A stretch of DNA of 64,000 nt from Globisporangium splendens (taxonomy: Eukaryota; Oomycota; Peronosporomycetes; Pythiales; Pythiaceae). The notes under the pieces were generated by a model. That model did not search any database. It worked only from the letters and a program-made list of their open reading frames with translations, and was not told the origin of the DNA. Shown here in pieces: positions 43,292 to 53,464 of the stretch. Location of the stretch: NCBI GenBank assembly GCA_006386115.1, contig VFIW01000073.1, positions 1 to 64,000 on the forward strand, in the 5' to 3' direction. The first letter of the stretch is position 1; each line of letters opens with the position of its first letter. A program made the translations under genes and the position numbers.

Positions 43292-44452
43292 ATGGCGTCA
43301 ATTGACCCTGCGCAGTTCCCGCACCTCTCGGCTGAACACCGGAGTGTGCTGACCCGAATGGCACAAGCGCTAGGCGACCAAGTCGCCCTAGACGTGCTCT
43401 CGGCGTCGCCGGAACAGCAAATCTTTCGACTCGAGCAGTTCGAGAACTTCTCGAACGCTCAGCGCCTCGAAGGAGAACGAAGTGCGCAAGCACAAATGCA
43501 AGCCACCGCAAGCTTGACCGCAGAGATGCTGCGCTCAGCTGCTGAGTCGCGCGAAGCGCTCGAGCGAGTGGTATCTGTGGTTGCTGGTGCAGCCACGTCT
43601 TTGTCGAGTGCGGCTTCTGCGCCTCAGACACCCGCGTCCCAAACTCCCCGCCCAAGAGCTGTCAAGATCGACGCTCCGAAATTCGATGGTGCGGATGGCG
43701 ACAAGCTCATCCACTGGCTGCTCGCCGTGGAGCGTTGCGCCAAGGCTCAGCTCATCGACAGCAACGAGCAGATGGTGTCTTACGCCATCTCGAACCTGCG
43801 CGGTCGAGCGTCGGAATGGGCATTCTCGACGCTGCTCGCCGATGAGTGTGCATTCGACACGTGGGATATTTTCCGTGCGAGAATCACCGCCATGTATCAG
43901 CCTCCGAACAACGAAGTGCTGTTGCAAGGTCGTTTCTTCTCCTTGAAACAAGGGAAACTCTCACTGGAACGATACATCCAGGAGATGAGAAGCCTGTGCG
44001 CGGCGATCACGACCAGCCCTTTGCCTGAGTCTATGAAAGTGCCTGCGTTTCTCAACGGCCTCAACAGTGGACCAGCGCGTCAGGAGTTGTACCGACGCTT
44101 GCCGGCCACGATGGAAGGTGCGATCCGCATTGCGCTCGTTGAGCAGCAATCGTTCAGAGTCAGCCGACCTGATTGGAACGCTGGCCGCCACAACGGTGCG
44201 CATCACAGCCACCGAGCAGTCACGAATGAGCGGCGCTTCCACGGTCCGACACCAATGGATCTCAGCAGCGCCGAAGTGACCTGCTTTAACTGTGGCAAGC
44301 GAGGACACTATCAGTCGAAGTGTCCCGCTCCAAGGCAGTCTGCTCCTCGCACTGGAAATCAGGCGAGGGACTACCAAACACCGCGCGGCAACCACGCTCA
44401 TCAAGGTGGCAGATCCGCTGTGGCAAGAAAGGGAAACGGAATGTCTCAGTAG
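43292..44452 (+). CDS. gag: A2 Gag
   Basis: 386 residues, same architecture as A1 Gag: helical N-terminus (HRSVLTRMAQALGDQVALD), capsid-like segment, and CCHC knuckle CFNCGKRGHYQSKC near residue 335. The stop TAG (44450-44452) lies inside a perfect 15-bp hairpin. Unlike in A1, the sequence after the stop stays open in the same frame into pol, so in this copy pol could be reached only by reading through TAG. A slippery heptamer GGGAAAC (44431-44437) precedes it, but the -1 frame meets TGA in the hairpin. Confidence 0.93.
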   Translation: MASIDPAQFPHLSAEHRSVLTRMAQALGDQVALDVLSASPEQQIFRLEQFENFSNAQRLEGERSAQAQMQATASLTAEMLRSAAESREALERVVSVVAGAATSLSSAASAPQTPASQTPRPRAVKIDAPKFDGADGDKLIHWLLAVERCAKAQLIDSNEQMVSYAISNLRGRASEWAFSTLLADECAFDTWDIFRARITAMYQPPNNEVLLQGRFFSLKQGKLSLERYIQEMRSLCAAITTSPLPESMKVPAFLNGLNSGPARQELYRRLPATMEGAIRIALVEQQSFRVSRPDWNAGRHNGAHHSHRAVTNERRFHGPTPMDLSSAEVTCFNCGKRGHYQSKCPAPRQSAPRTGNQARDYQTPRGNHAHQGGRSAVARKGNGMSQ

Positions 44453-44476
44453 AAGCGTCCCGCTTCTACTGAGACA
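44431..44476 (+). promoter_or_regulatory. gag-pol junction signal of A2: slippery site and perfect hairpin
   Basis: GGGAAAC in the gag frame, then hairpin arms TGTCTCAGTAGAAGC (44442-44456) and GCTTCTACTGAGACA (44462-44476) with loop GTCCC. In A1 the 3' arm lacks one T and the loop is GGGAC, the reverse complement. Confidence 0.75.
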
Positions 44477-47400
44477 GACTCTATAGCTTCGGCGTCGCCG
44501 ACTACTAGAGTCGTGCAGATGGGAAGCTTAGTCCCAGGAGCTCTTGACAACAAGGCTCCGAGTGAGATGTTGGTATATAGCGCCGATGTGAAGGGCTATG
44601 AGAAGAAAATGACGGTTCTTGTTGACTGCGGTGCGTCACAGAACTTCGTCTTGAAGGCAGCTCTGGAACAGAGTCTGCAAGCGTATGAGCGACTTGTCCA
44701 CAGTGGCAAGCGCGAGAAGATGATCGTACGTCTGGCCGATGGGTCGACAGTACACACTGAAGGGGTTCAAGTCGAACTCTCTTTCAGTTTTTGCGACTTT
44801 GTCTGCAAAGAAACGTTCGTGGTACTAGCGATGGGGCCGAAGTACGACCTCATCCTAGGGATGCCTTGGCTGGCGAAACATCAGCCTTGGATCGATTGGC
44901 GAACACGCACAATCGGAAGCTCCACCCCTTCCTCTGATGAAGAGCGAAGGTTGCGGGAAAATTTCCACGCAATGGATGCGAGCTTTGAACACGCTGTGGC
45001 AGGGAGCCCAGCTAGAAGACACGCGGTGGCAGCGAGCCCCGCTCAAAACACTCACGCTGTGGCAGGGAGCCCAGCTAGAAGATTCGCTGAGGCAGGGAGC
45101 CCAGCAACGAGATCAACTGCGGCAGGTAGCCCAGTTTGTGCGGAAGCGCCAGAAAGTCCAGACGTGGACACTGGTGCGCAAGTGTGCGGCTCCAGAGCAC
45201 CCGAGCCAGCCCCCACAAGTGACAGCGACAGTACAGGTGTACACGCGTCAGCCAGCTCGTACCACCCTGACGGTGCAGTACTGGAGCTCAGAACCGCGAG
45301 GTCGCGCGTTCGCATCAACCGACGAGGACGACGCAAGTTGTCAGCTCGCGAGAGAGACAGTGCGTTGGCATCTGTTGCTGAGGAAACGGCCGCCTCGCAT
45401 ATGATTGCCCCATCTCTCAATGCAACTGCAACTTCGCTGCGCGCCTTTGACAGGATCTCGGATCCGTCGATAGATCGCGCTCACGTTGACGTGGCGCTCA
45501 GACGCGCGACGCGCAGTCCGGAAGCAAACGCATCAGACGAAGTGTTCTTCGCTGAATTTGCGGCGCTCCATGAGCTACCGAGTACCGCTGAGGCGATTGT
45601 ATCCCTCGAAGAAATGAGCTATGAGCTCTTTCTTACGGATCTAGAGCGTGATCAGATCCGCGAGATCGTCGTTCCGACTGCGTTCACGCGTAGCAAACTA
45701 TGCACCTCGTCCACTGCGGATGAGAGTGTTTTGGAGCCAGACAAACAGAAACGGTTTGCTGCTCAGGATTGGGACACCGTGAAAGGCAGTCCATACTTTG
45801 ACTTATTGTGGGAGTTCAAAGATGTGTTTCCCGACAAAGTGCCAAGTGCCCTGCCCGTTGATCGTGGCGTACGGCACGAGATCGATCTCGAGCCTGGGAG
45901 CAAATGTTGCGTGACCAGACAATGGCCGCTGCCCCGCGAGCAGGTTGAGGCAATCGACGAGTTCTTCGCGAAACGAGCCCTCGCCGGTCATGTGAGAGAA
46001 AGCAAGTCTCCACACAGCTCACCCACGTTTTGTGTGCGGAAAGCGACTGGTGGCTGGCGCATTGTTCACGCTTTCAACAAGCTGAACGCCGCCACCATTC
46101 CGGCACAAACGCCGATCCCAAGGAAGGATGTCTTGATCGACTCCATGGGCGGCTCGACAGTTTTCTCCGCACTGGATCTGATGGATGGGTTCTATCAGAT
46201 CCTCATGCGAGAGAGTGACGTTCCCTTGACGGCAGTAAGCACACCCAGCGGGATGCTGTGGGAGTGGCTCGTTATGCCACAAGGTTTGAAGAATGCACCA
46301 GCGACGTTCAATCGTCTGGTGACACATCTTCTGCGTCCTCATCGTGCGTATGCACCGAGCTATTTCGATGACATCTTCGTGCACAGTCGTGCCGAAGAAG
46401 GTCTCAGTGCCGTTGACGTGCACAAGAGACATTTGCGCTCAGTGTTGCAGTGCTTACGAGACAACAGTCTGTATTGCAACCTGAAGAAATGCATCTTTGG
46501 CGCCTCAGAGATTCCGATCCTGGGCTGCTATGTTGGCAAAGCTGGCGTCCGCGCGGACCCAGAGAAGATCAAGGCGATCGCCGACTGGCCGATCCCAAAG
46601 AATGTCAAGGACTTGCGCAAGTGGCTTGGCTTGGCAAATTACTTGCACAAGTACAGCCATAACTATGCGGCAAGAGTCCGTCCGCTCACGCATCTCTTAA
46701 AAAAGGATGTCGAGTGGGACTGGACGAATGATGTCATGAATGCATTCATTGACGTGAAGGAGTCGCTCGTTCGCGCTCCTGTCCTGGCGTTACCGGACCA
46801 CACGAAAGCCTTCAGTGTCGTGTGCGATGCCAGCGATTTTGCAATCGGCTGTGCGCTGATGCAGAAGGATGATGACGGCCATGAGCGCGTCGTATCATAC
46901 CAAAGCAGACTGCTTAAAGCAGCTGAAAAGAATTATCCTGTGCACGACAAGGAGCTGCTTGCGATCAAGTACGCCCTCTTGAAGTTCAGGGTCCACCTTT
47001 TGGGTGCAACACCGTTCGTTGTGTACACGGATCACGCGTCCTTGCGGACCGCGATTAATTCCCCCCATTTATCGCAGCGAATGGCGCGATGGCTTGCATT
47101 CTTCTCCGAGTCCAACTTTCGGGTCGAATACAAGCCGGGAAAGGAAAATGTTCTGGCGGACGCGCTCTCGCGCCGTCCAGATTACGAGTCGAGCGTTGAC
47201 AGCAGCTCTGACGCCCTGTGTTTGGAGCGCACTCCTGATCTCATGCATCTGAGCATCAGTCGAGTGCAAACAAAGCTCAAGGACAATATTCAGTCGCTTT
47301 ATCCAAAGGACGATGAATGTCGCTTGTTGATTGCTCACTTTGACGGCTCGTCGAAAGAGCCATTGCCTGCCAAACTCGAGTCAAAGCTTGCTCGGTTTAG

Positions 47401-49243
47401 TTACCACGACGGGTTGTTGTGGCATCGACTGTCCAACTTCGATTACCCGCGTGTGTATGTACCGCATGACCAGGATCTGAAACTTTCGATCCTTCATGAG
47501 TTTCACGATACACCAGCGAGTGGGCATCTCGGGCGTGAAAAGACCTTCTTGCAAGTGCCCAATGTATTTTGGCAGCCATACCAGTACAAATGGGTGGCCA
47601 ATTATGTACGCTCATGCGAGCAGTGCCAGCGCGTGAAGCCTGCGGGCAAGAACAAAGCGCCGCTGCATCCGCTGCCGATTCCGCAAGACTGCTGGAAGTC
47701 GGTCAGCATGGATTTCGTCTTCGGTTTCCCGGAAGACAAGGCGCGCAACACAGGCGTCGTCGTGTTCGTCGACCGACTGAGCAAAATGGTGCACGTTGCA
47801 CCCGTGCGCAAGCATGTCACTGCGCAAGAGACGGCGTGCCTATTTTTAGAGCACGTGTTCCGCTATCACGGCTTGCCCGAGTCTATTGTATCAGACCGGG
47901 ACCCGCGTTTTACCGCTGCCTTTGGCGCGAACTCTTTCGCCTGCTCGGCACAGATCTGGCGTTGTCCACTGCCGATCACCCCGAGACAGACGGGCAAACC
48001 GAGCGCGTGAACCGTGTCGTCGAGGATATTCTTCGCAGCATCGCTGTCGATCATCCCCGCGACTGGAGCCGCTGGCTGCCGTACGCCGAGTTTGCTATAA
48101 ATAGCAGCGAGCACGCCTCTACGGCCGTGACTCCGTTCTATTTTAACTCGCTGCGGCACCCGCGCGTACCCGCCACTCTGTTCGAGGGCGTCGAACGTTC
48201 TGCGGTGGGAGGGCAACTCGCTGCGCTCGATGCGAGCGCGCGATCCTCCGTCACCGGACGTGGCGTCGACCGCTCACGTGGACGCGCGCGATGCGCCGCC
48301 TGTGCGATCGCGTTCCGAATCTGTCACGGTCTTACCGGACAGCACGCAGAGTATTGACATGTCGGGCACGGTACTGAGTTACGGTACTCGTGTCCCTAAA
48401 GATGGATCACCCACGGTACTGAGTTACGGTACTCGTGTGTCTATAGATGGCTCTCCCACGGTACCGAGTTACGGTACTCGTGCTAAAAATAGCCAGTCTC
48501 AGACGGAATCAGGCGACTGCTCGTGTGAGCGTCAGCCACGAATGGAAGGACGCGCGGTGTCACACACCGGCGCAGAAATAGATCTCTCTGCAGCACGCGC
48601 TGCGAGAGCAACGAAAAAGCAAGACAAAGCCGTCGCGGCAGCGCGGCAATTTGTCGATGAGCGCGCAGCATTGTTGCGTCGCGTACGCGACCAACTAGCT
48701 GCTGCGCAAGACAAGCAAAAGCTCTACGCCGATAAATCGGGTAGAAAGAACAAACAAACGTTTTGTGTGGGTGATAAAGTGCTTTTAAGCATTAAAAACC
48801 TACCAAACGATGCAGTCACAACGCTCCCCAGCGGGAGTAAGTTGTTGCCACGATTTATCGGGCCATACACTGTTGTGGAGAAGATTGGAGACTTGAATTA
48901 CAAGCTCGATCTCCCAACGAGAATGGCAACGCACCCCGTGTTCTACGTGGGTTTGCTGAAACGCTACCATGACGCTACTGTGGATTTTTATCCCAGTCCG
49001 GGAGACGTCGGTCTCATCAGGGGGCTCAGACGCCGCCCATCGAGACACGAGCGCGTTGTGCCTCTCCCAAAGCGTCTTCACTCGCGGAGCGTACCTCGCG
49101 TGGAAGTGCTTCCCGCGGACATGGTACTCCTCCAGCATCTGACGAGCTTCCTTCAGCTCCGTCTCAAGCGCTGTCACCCTCTGCTTCAACAGCGAGGTTT
49201 CGTCCAGATATTGCTGGCGAAGGGTACGGACGGCTTGCTGTAG
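44453..49243 (+). pseudogene. pol: A2 Pol: protease, RT, RNase H, integrase
   Basis: Protease VDCGAS and ILGMPWL; repeat-rich linker; RT SALDLMDGFYQI and the catalytic SYFDDIFVHS (near 46360); RNase H with all acidic residues (VVCDASD, HDKELLAIKYAL, YTDHASL); integrase HLGREKTF...CEQCQRVK, SMDFVFGFPED, SDRDPRF, ETDGQTERVNRVVED. A 1-nt deletion in a T run near 47923 (A1 has the T) and a 1-nt insertion near 48253 leave about 330 bases, including the catalytic Glu, out of frame. The integrase C-terminal SH3-like part follows (KNKQTFCVGDKVLLS, LPRFIGPYTVVEKIGD, HPVFYVGLLKRYHD). Past about 49000 this frame looks non-genuine. Confidence 0.9.
48369..48483 (+). repeat. 45-bp tandem repeat in A2 pol linker
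   Basis: About two and a half units, each coding VLSYGTRVPKDGSPT-like residues. Also present in A1 at positions 1-100. Confidence 0.9.
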
Positions 49244-50509
49244 CGCCCCCAAAGACGATGCGTTCGCGTGAACCATCTGAACCATCGCATCTGGTGCAAC
49301 CACCGATGCTGAAGCGAAGTAGGGCGCCACCTGTCCCGCTGATTGACAAGCAGGGACAGCGCCACTACCATGTTGAGCGCCTGCTGCGTGTGCAGCGGCG
49401 TAAGGGGAACACCCACTACCTTGTGAAGTGGCGTGGGTACGATGTGTCGCAGAGCTCGTGGGAGCCTGCTGAGCGCCTCCTCGAGGACGTTCCCGATATG
49501 GTCGCCGCTTTTGAGCGTGCGTTGGTGGCGAGTGGGACTCGTCCATCTGCCGCTTGTTAACGACGTGACTCGAACGAGCACGGTCAACAGTCTTGATCGC
49601 TTCGCGGTATTTTGTACGCGCTGCACAGCGAATTGCATGCGCTGGCTACGTTGTGCCCCAGGATCGGTGGCCAATGTACGCGCAGTGCCAAAACGTTTCA
49701 CACCGGTTCTTGATGCCAATGAACGCGGTTTCGTATTGATCCTCGGTCTCACCTTCGTAGAGGATAACCGGGATCGGGTGCACACGTAGTGCCCCGTCAC
49801 GTCCACGCAGATCGGCTACGCGCCATCGTGCGAACTCGGAGTCGTAGCTCTCGAGTGTAACTCGCGCCCGCGCAAGTAGATTTGCCGGGGTTTTCGCTGT
49901 CGGCCATTCATTTGGCGGCGGCATAATGGGAAGCGAATAATGGACGGAACCTTTTCGCGGTGGTTCCAGTCCGGTCTCATTATTGGTAATGATGACCTCC
50001 CCCTTCCCTCTTTCTTTGACAGTCTTTGCGACGTCATTTTCTTCATCCGTCCGATAAATCGAGACGTCTGCCGAGGGATTCCGTTCCAACTCGTGCAGTT
50101 CGGGGCTACCGCTCCCGTAATGCAACTCCTCGTACTCGACCCACTCGTCGATGGAGCCGAGCTTCACGGTGATGTCTTCCCCTTCCTCCCCTTCTTCGGG
50201 CGAGTACTCTTGGTAGTCGACTGCCGTGTCGTCTTCGGCGTCGCATGCCCTGCTCATCGGCATGATGGCAGGGAGGTCGCCAAATTGTAGCTCACTGACA
50301 CAGTCAGGAGCAGCCTTCGGTTGAGTCGACTCGACGTCGCTCATGCTCACGTCTACTGTGGCAGTCGTGGTCGCAGCGGCAGCGCGTTGTTTTGCGCTCG
50401 CCGTCTCGCGCTTTTCAGCGTCGAGCTTCTGCAATCTTTGAACGAGTCCTTCTGTAGGGCCGCTCGCGCATCGGGCGATCTTCTCGCGCACCGATTTGTT
50501 TGTCGCCAT
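48800..50509 (-). CDS. Antisense ORF of element A (aORF-A), one in-frame TAG
   Basis: One continuous minus-strand frame from ATG 50509 to 48800, broken only by TAG at 49646-49648. First part, 287 codons, overlaps no sense gene: basic helix with GLVQRLQKLDAEKRET, a very acidic stretch (YSPEEGEEGEDI, DEWVEYEELHYGSGSPELHELE), then a folded-looking part (ARVTLESYDSEFARWRVADL, YETAFIGIKNRCETFW, YIGHRSWGTT). After the TAG it continues ARTKYREAIKTVDRARSS, a Pro/Ala-rich stretch over the chromodomain, and a heptad coiled coil (VRTLRQQYLDETSLLKQRV, ALETELKEARQMLEEY). It is convergent with gag-pol. TAG may be a decayed codon or a readthrough point. No family recognised; aORF-B has the same position and order. 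Confidence 0.62.
48973..49560 (+). CDS. A2 chromodomain with Pro/Ser-rich linker
   Basis: Frame -1 relative to pol, open from 48973. Linker rich in Ser, Pro and Ala (for example LPSAPSQALSPSASTARF), then VPLIDKQGQRHYHVERLLRV, HYLVKWRGYDVSQSSWEPAE and a helix LLEDVPDMVAAFERAL. This is a clear chromodomain. The join to pol probably needs a frame change near 49005, either as a mutation of this copy or as programmed. The antisense ORF covers the whole region on the other strand. Confidence 0.88.
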   Translation, partial: RYCGFLSQSGRRRSHQGAQTPPIETRARCASPKASSLAERTSRGSASRGHGTPPASDELPSAPSQALSPSASTARFRPDIAGEGYGRLAVAPPKTMRSREPSEPSHLVQPPMLKRSRAPPVPLIDKQGQRHYHVERLLRVQRRKGNTHYLVKWRGYDVSQSSWEPAERLLEDVPDMVAAFERALVASGTRPSAAC

Positions 50510-50679
50510 CACGTGTGCGTTCACACTTGTGATTTTACGACGATTCTCGGAGAGCTTTGCACGCGTGTTCGCTGTGCCTCTCACGATAAATTCTGACCAC
50601 GACTTCGTGAGTCGTACCGTGACCACCACATTTTCTCACACCGACCCTTCGAGTGTTTCGCACTTTAAGTGGGGGGTGG

Positions 50680-51213
50680 TGTAACGGGGTTACACTGTAA
50701 CATGGTTACGCACTTGTGTTGTGCCACACAACCAAACCGAACCTTGCGGTACGTAGAGTACGCGCAACAAGTTTAAGACCGAACCATGAGGTTCGTCGTA
50801 CTTGCTCGAACCTTCACAGTGGAGCCGGCAGCCAGTCTGAGTGACGGCGTCCCCGATTGGATATAATTGAACATGCATTTCATCCAATCACATAAGACAA
50901 CTAGCGTTAGTCTTTCATAGCCACTCATTGCCCCATGGGGAGTAATTACACTTGAGATTGCTATTGTTCATAGTTACATAAAGATAATCCAGGTTGTTCT
51001 ACAGAGGGCAACCTCCAACAAATAAACAGTTCCATTTTTACCGTTAACTGAGTCTTTGGTTATCGACGGTTACTCTATAGAGACCTACAGGTAACCGATT
51101 GTTGCATTGCAGGAAGCAGGCAACCGCTCTCGGAACAGAGTCCTTGAGAGAAGCGTTGAATACGCTTCCTCACACACGTACCGTGCTGCGTAACTCGGAA
51201 GTGTCCGGTTATA
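50680..51213 (+). repeat. A2 3' LTR (534 bp)
   Basis: TGTAACGGGG...CCGGTTATA, preceded by the purine tract. It shows scattered substitutions against the 5' LTR. Confidence 0.95.
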
Positions 51214-51644
51214 GTGGAGGTTCAAACGCCTTCTTGAGTTCGGTCTTGAAGTGGTCGTAGCTGGGGAAGCAGTTTAGATCGGCTAAACGCTTACCATACG
51301 CCCAGCTCTTCGCACGACCCGCAAGGATGGACATCGCAACTACACTTGCTGCGAAGGGTCTCGCAGTTGTCTTGCAGTGGTAGCTGCATCCAACTCGACG
51401 AACCATCGTGAGAGAGGCTCGTTCTCTCCGCCGCGGTACGGAGAGACGTCAAGCTTCAGTGGCACCGTCCTGATTGAGGAAACAGGGGTTGCGACCTGCT
51501 TCCGGGAGGACATGATCTCGTGGTGCATGAAGCTGACCACCGCGCTCTTCTGGTCCTCCGGAGACGCCGATCGAAGCAGACTGACCACAGCAGCCTCTCC
51601 GATGACATCTCGCATGCGCTCAAGCGCCATCCACTCATGAGATA
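51214..51644 (-). pseudogene. B2 Gag, N-terminal part
   Basis: From the duplicated 28 bp to HEWMALERMRD near 51640. Contains the capsid region VSPYRGGENEPLSRWFVEL. A TAG and a 1-nt deletion near 51340 (after DPSQQV) show that B2 Gag is dead apart from the A2 insertion. The first 28 codons are missing at the right edge, where the B3 LTR starts. Confidence 0.9.
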
Positions 51645-52294
51645 TGTAATGGGCCAAACCAGCCATTACATGAAGGTGGATCTGTCCCCAGATCTAGTGT
51701 GTCACACACCACCTTCAGCGTGCATTGTGGAGACACAAATAACAAAGGGATTACGGTAATACAGTCCCCACATGCACGTGTGACGTCATTCGATGACGTC
51801 ACGAGTGTTCTCTGTGCTGATCAGTGCAGAATGTTGTTCTCATGTACTAATCAGTACAGAGCAATGACATCCATGTACTAATCAAGTACTGAGTGATGGT
51901 TCCTGCTTGGGAAACTGGATTGGCGACGAGACCGACGTGTCTCTGCCGCCTGGAGTGAGTGGCGCGAGCCAATCACTTTGCAGGGATTTTAAATAAGACT
52001 TGAAGTTCAAGCTTCTAGAAGATCCCGTAGGTTCAACCTCAGTGTACCCAAGGTTTTATATATCAGATTCATAGGTTTTATTGTGTATGTTTAGGTTTTA
52101 GTTATAAAACCTGTAGGAGCCCTTGGGGTTCATTTGTAAGTAGCGACAGGAACCATAACCATTTTTAATTCAGTTGCAAATTTTCCTCCAAGCCCTCAAG
52201 TCTCCGTTCCTCCCTCCAAGTCGGGAGATCGCTTCCTCTGGCACAAGCGTGTGTGCCGTGTTTGAGGGACTGTTGTGAACAGCGCCCTCTTACA
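51645..52294 (+). repeat. B3 5' LTR (650 bp)
   Basis: TGTAATGGGCC...CCCTCTTACA, directly joined on its left to inverted B2 gag. Confidence 0.93.
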
Positions 52295-52414
52295 CCTGGT
52301 AGCACTTCGAGCGGTCCTTCCAACGACCCAGTGAAGTGAAGAGGTTTGACGACGCGGCTTTAAGCACGTCGCGCATTCCTGTCCAAGACCCTGCGAGCAT
52401 CCTTGTGTTGGAAC

Positions 52415-53464
52415 ATGGATGCTACAGGAACCCCACTCGGTCCAGCAGTACCGGAAACTGTCGAGTTGACTATTGAGGGTTTCCCTCATTTGTCTTCTCA
52501 TGAGTGGATGGCGCTTGAGCGCATGCGAGATGTCATCGGAGAGGCTGCTGTGGTCAGTCTGCTTTGATCGGCGTCTCCGGAGGACCAGAAGAGCGCGGTG
52601 GTCAGCTTCATGCACCACGAGATCATGTCCTCCCGGAAGCAGGTCGCAACCCCTGTTTCCTCAATCAGGACGGTGCCACTGAAGCTTGACGTCTCTCCGT
52701 ATCGCGGCGGAGAGAACGAGCCTCTCTCACGATGGTTCGTCGAGTTGGATGCAGCCATCGCTGCAAGACAACTGCGAGACCCTTCGCAGCAAGTGTTGTT
52801 CGCGATGTCCAACCTTGCGGGTCGTGCGAAAAGCTGGGCGTATGGTAAGCGTTTAGCCGATCTAAACTGCTTCCCCAGCTGCGACCACTTCAAGACCGAG
52901 CTCAAGAAGGCGTTTGAACCTCCACAGAGCGAGTTCCGTGCGCGCGCCGAGTTCCTCAAGCTTCGTCAAGGCCGTTTCGACCTTCACTCGTATGCACAAC
53001 GTGCTCGTTACTTGGTGTCGAGCATCGTTGACGAGCCGATTGACGTTCCGACGCAAGTCGTGACGTTCATGACGGGTCTGAACGATGGTCCGATTCGGAA
53101 CCAACTGTTCCGCGAGTACCCCAAGACGCTGGACGAAGCCATTGAGCGCGCGATGCAAGAAGAGTTCAGCATCAAGCAAGCGAAGTTCCACGGGTTTGCG
53201 TCGAGACCAATGCGGCAATCAAATGCCATGCATGATGGTCCCGAGCCCATGGACATCTCGTACATTTCCACGCCTGGAAATGAGCGTCCTCGCAACGATG
53301 GGAAGTGTTTCCGTTGCGGGAAGCCGGGTCACATTGCTCGGAACTGCAAGGTGTCTTTGCCGGGTCGGCAAACGACACAGGGTGCTCGTTCGAACAACCA
53401 CGATCGTTCTTACGGTCGTCGGTTCGAGCGGTCACCTGGGCCAAAAAACGGGAATGGACAGTAG
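52415..53464 (+). pseudogene. gag: B3 Gag, one nonsense codon
   Basis: Starts MDATGTPLGP. TGA at 52565-52567 replaces an Arg codon still seen in B2 (SLLRSASPEDQ). After it the frame is open to the end: capsid region PYRGGENEPLSRWFVELDA, NLAGRAKSWAYGKRLADL, FRARAEFLKLRQGRFDLHSY; zinc knuckle CFRCGKPGHIARNC; basic tail and TAG. It shows the intact gag sequence across the site where A2 entered B2. Confidence 0.9.

Larger units (their letters stand above)
42685..51213 (+). mobile_element. Ty3/gypsy element A, copy A2 (complete, both LTRs)
   Basis: 8.5 kb chromodomain element: 5' LTR, primer-binding site, gag, pol, chromodomain, convergent antisense ORF, purine tract (AAGTGGGGGGTGG) and 3' LTR. 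It sits in gag of B2. The LTRs differ at a dozen or more places by eye, so the insertion is not recent. A 28-bp stretch of B2 gag is present on both sides. Confidence 0.95.
36287..51644 (-). mobile_element. Ty3/gypsy element B, copy B2 (inverted, without 5' end, split by A2)
   Basis: Minus-strand 3' LTR, antisense ORF, chromodomain, pol and gag. Gag is interrupted at 42684/51214 by element A2 and ends at 51644, where the plus-strand LTR of B3 starts. Its own gag start and 5' LTR are not on its right side; the matching start is in B1 on the far left in opposite orientation. Confidence 0.92.
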
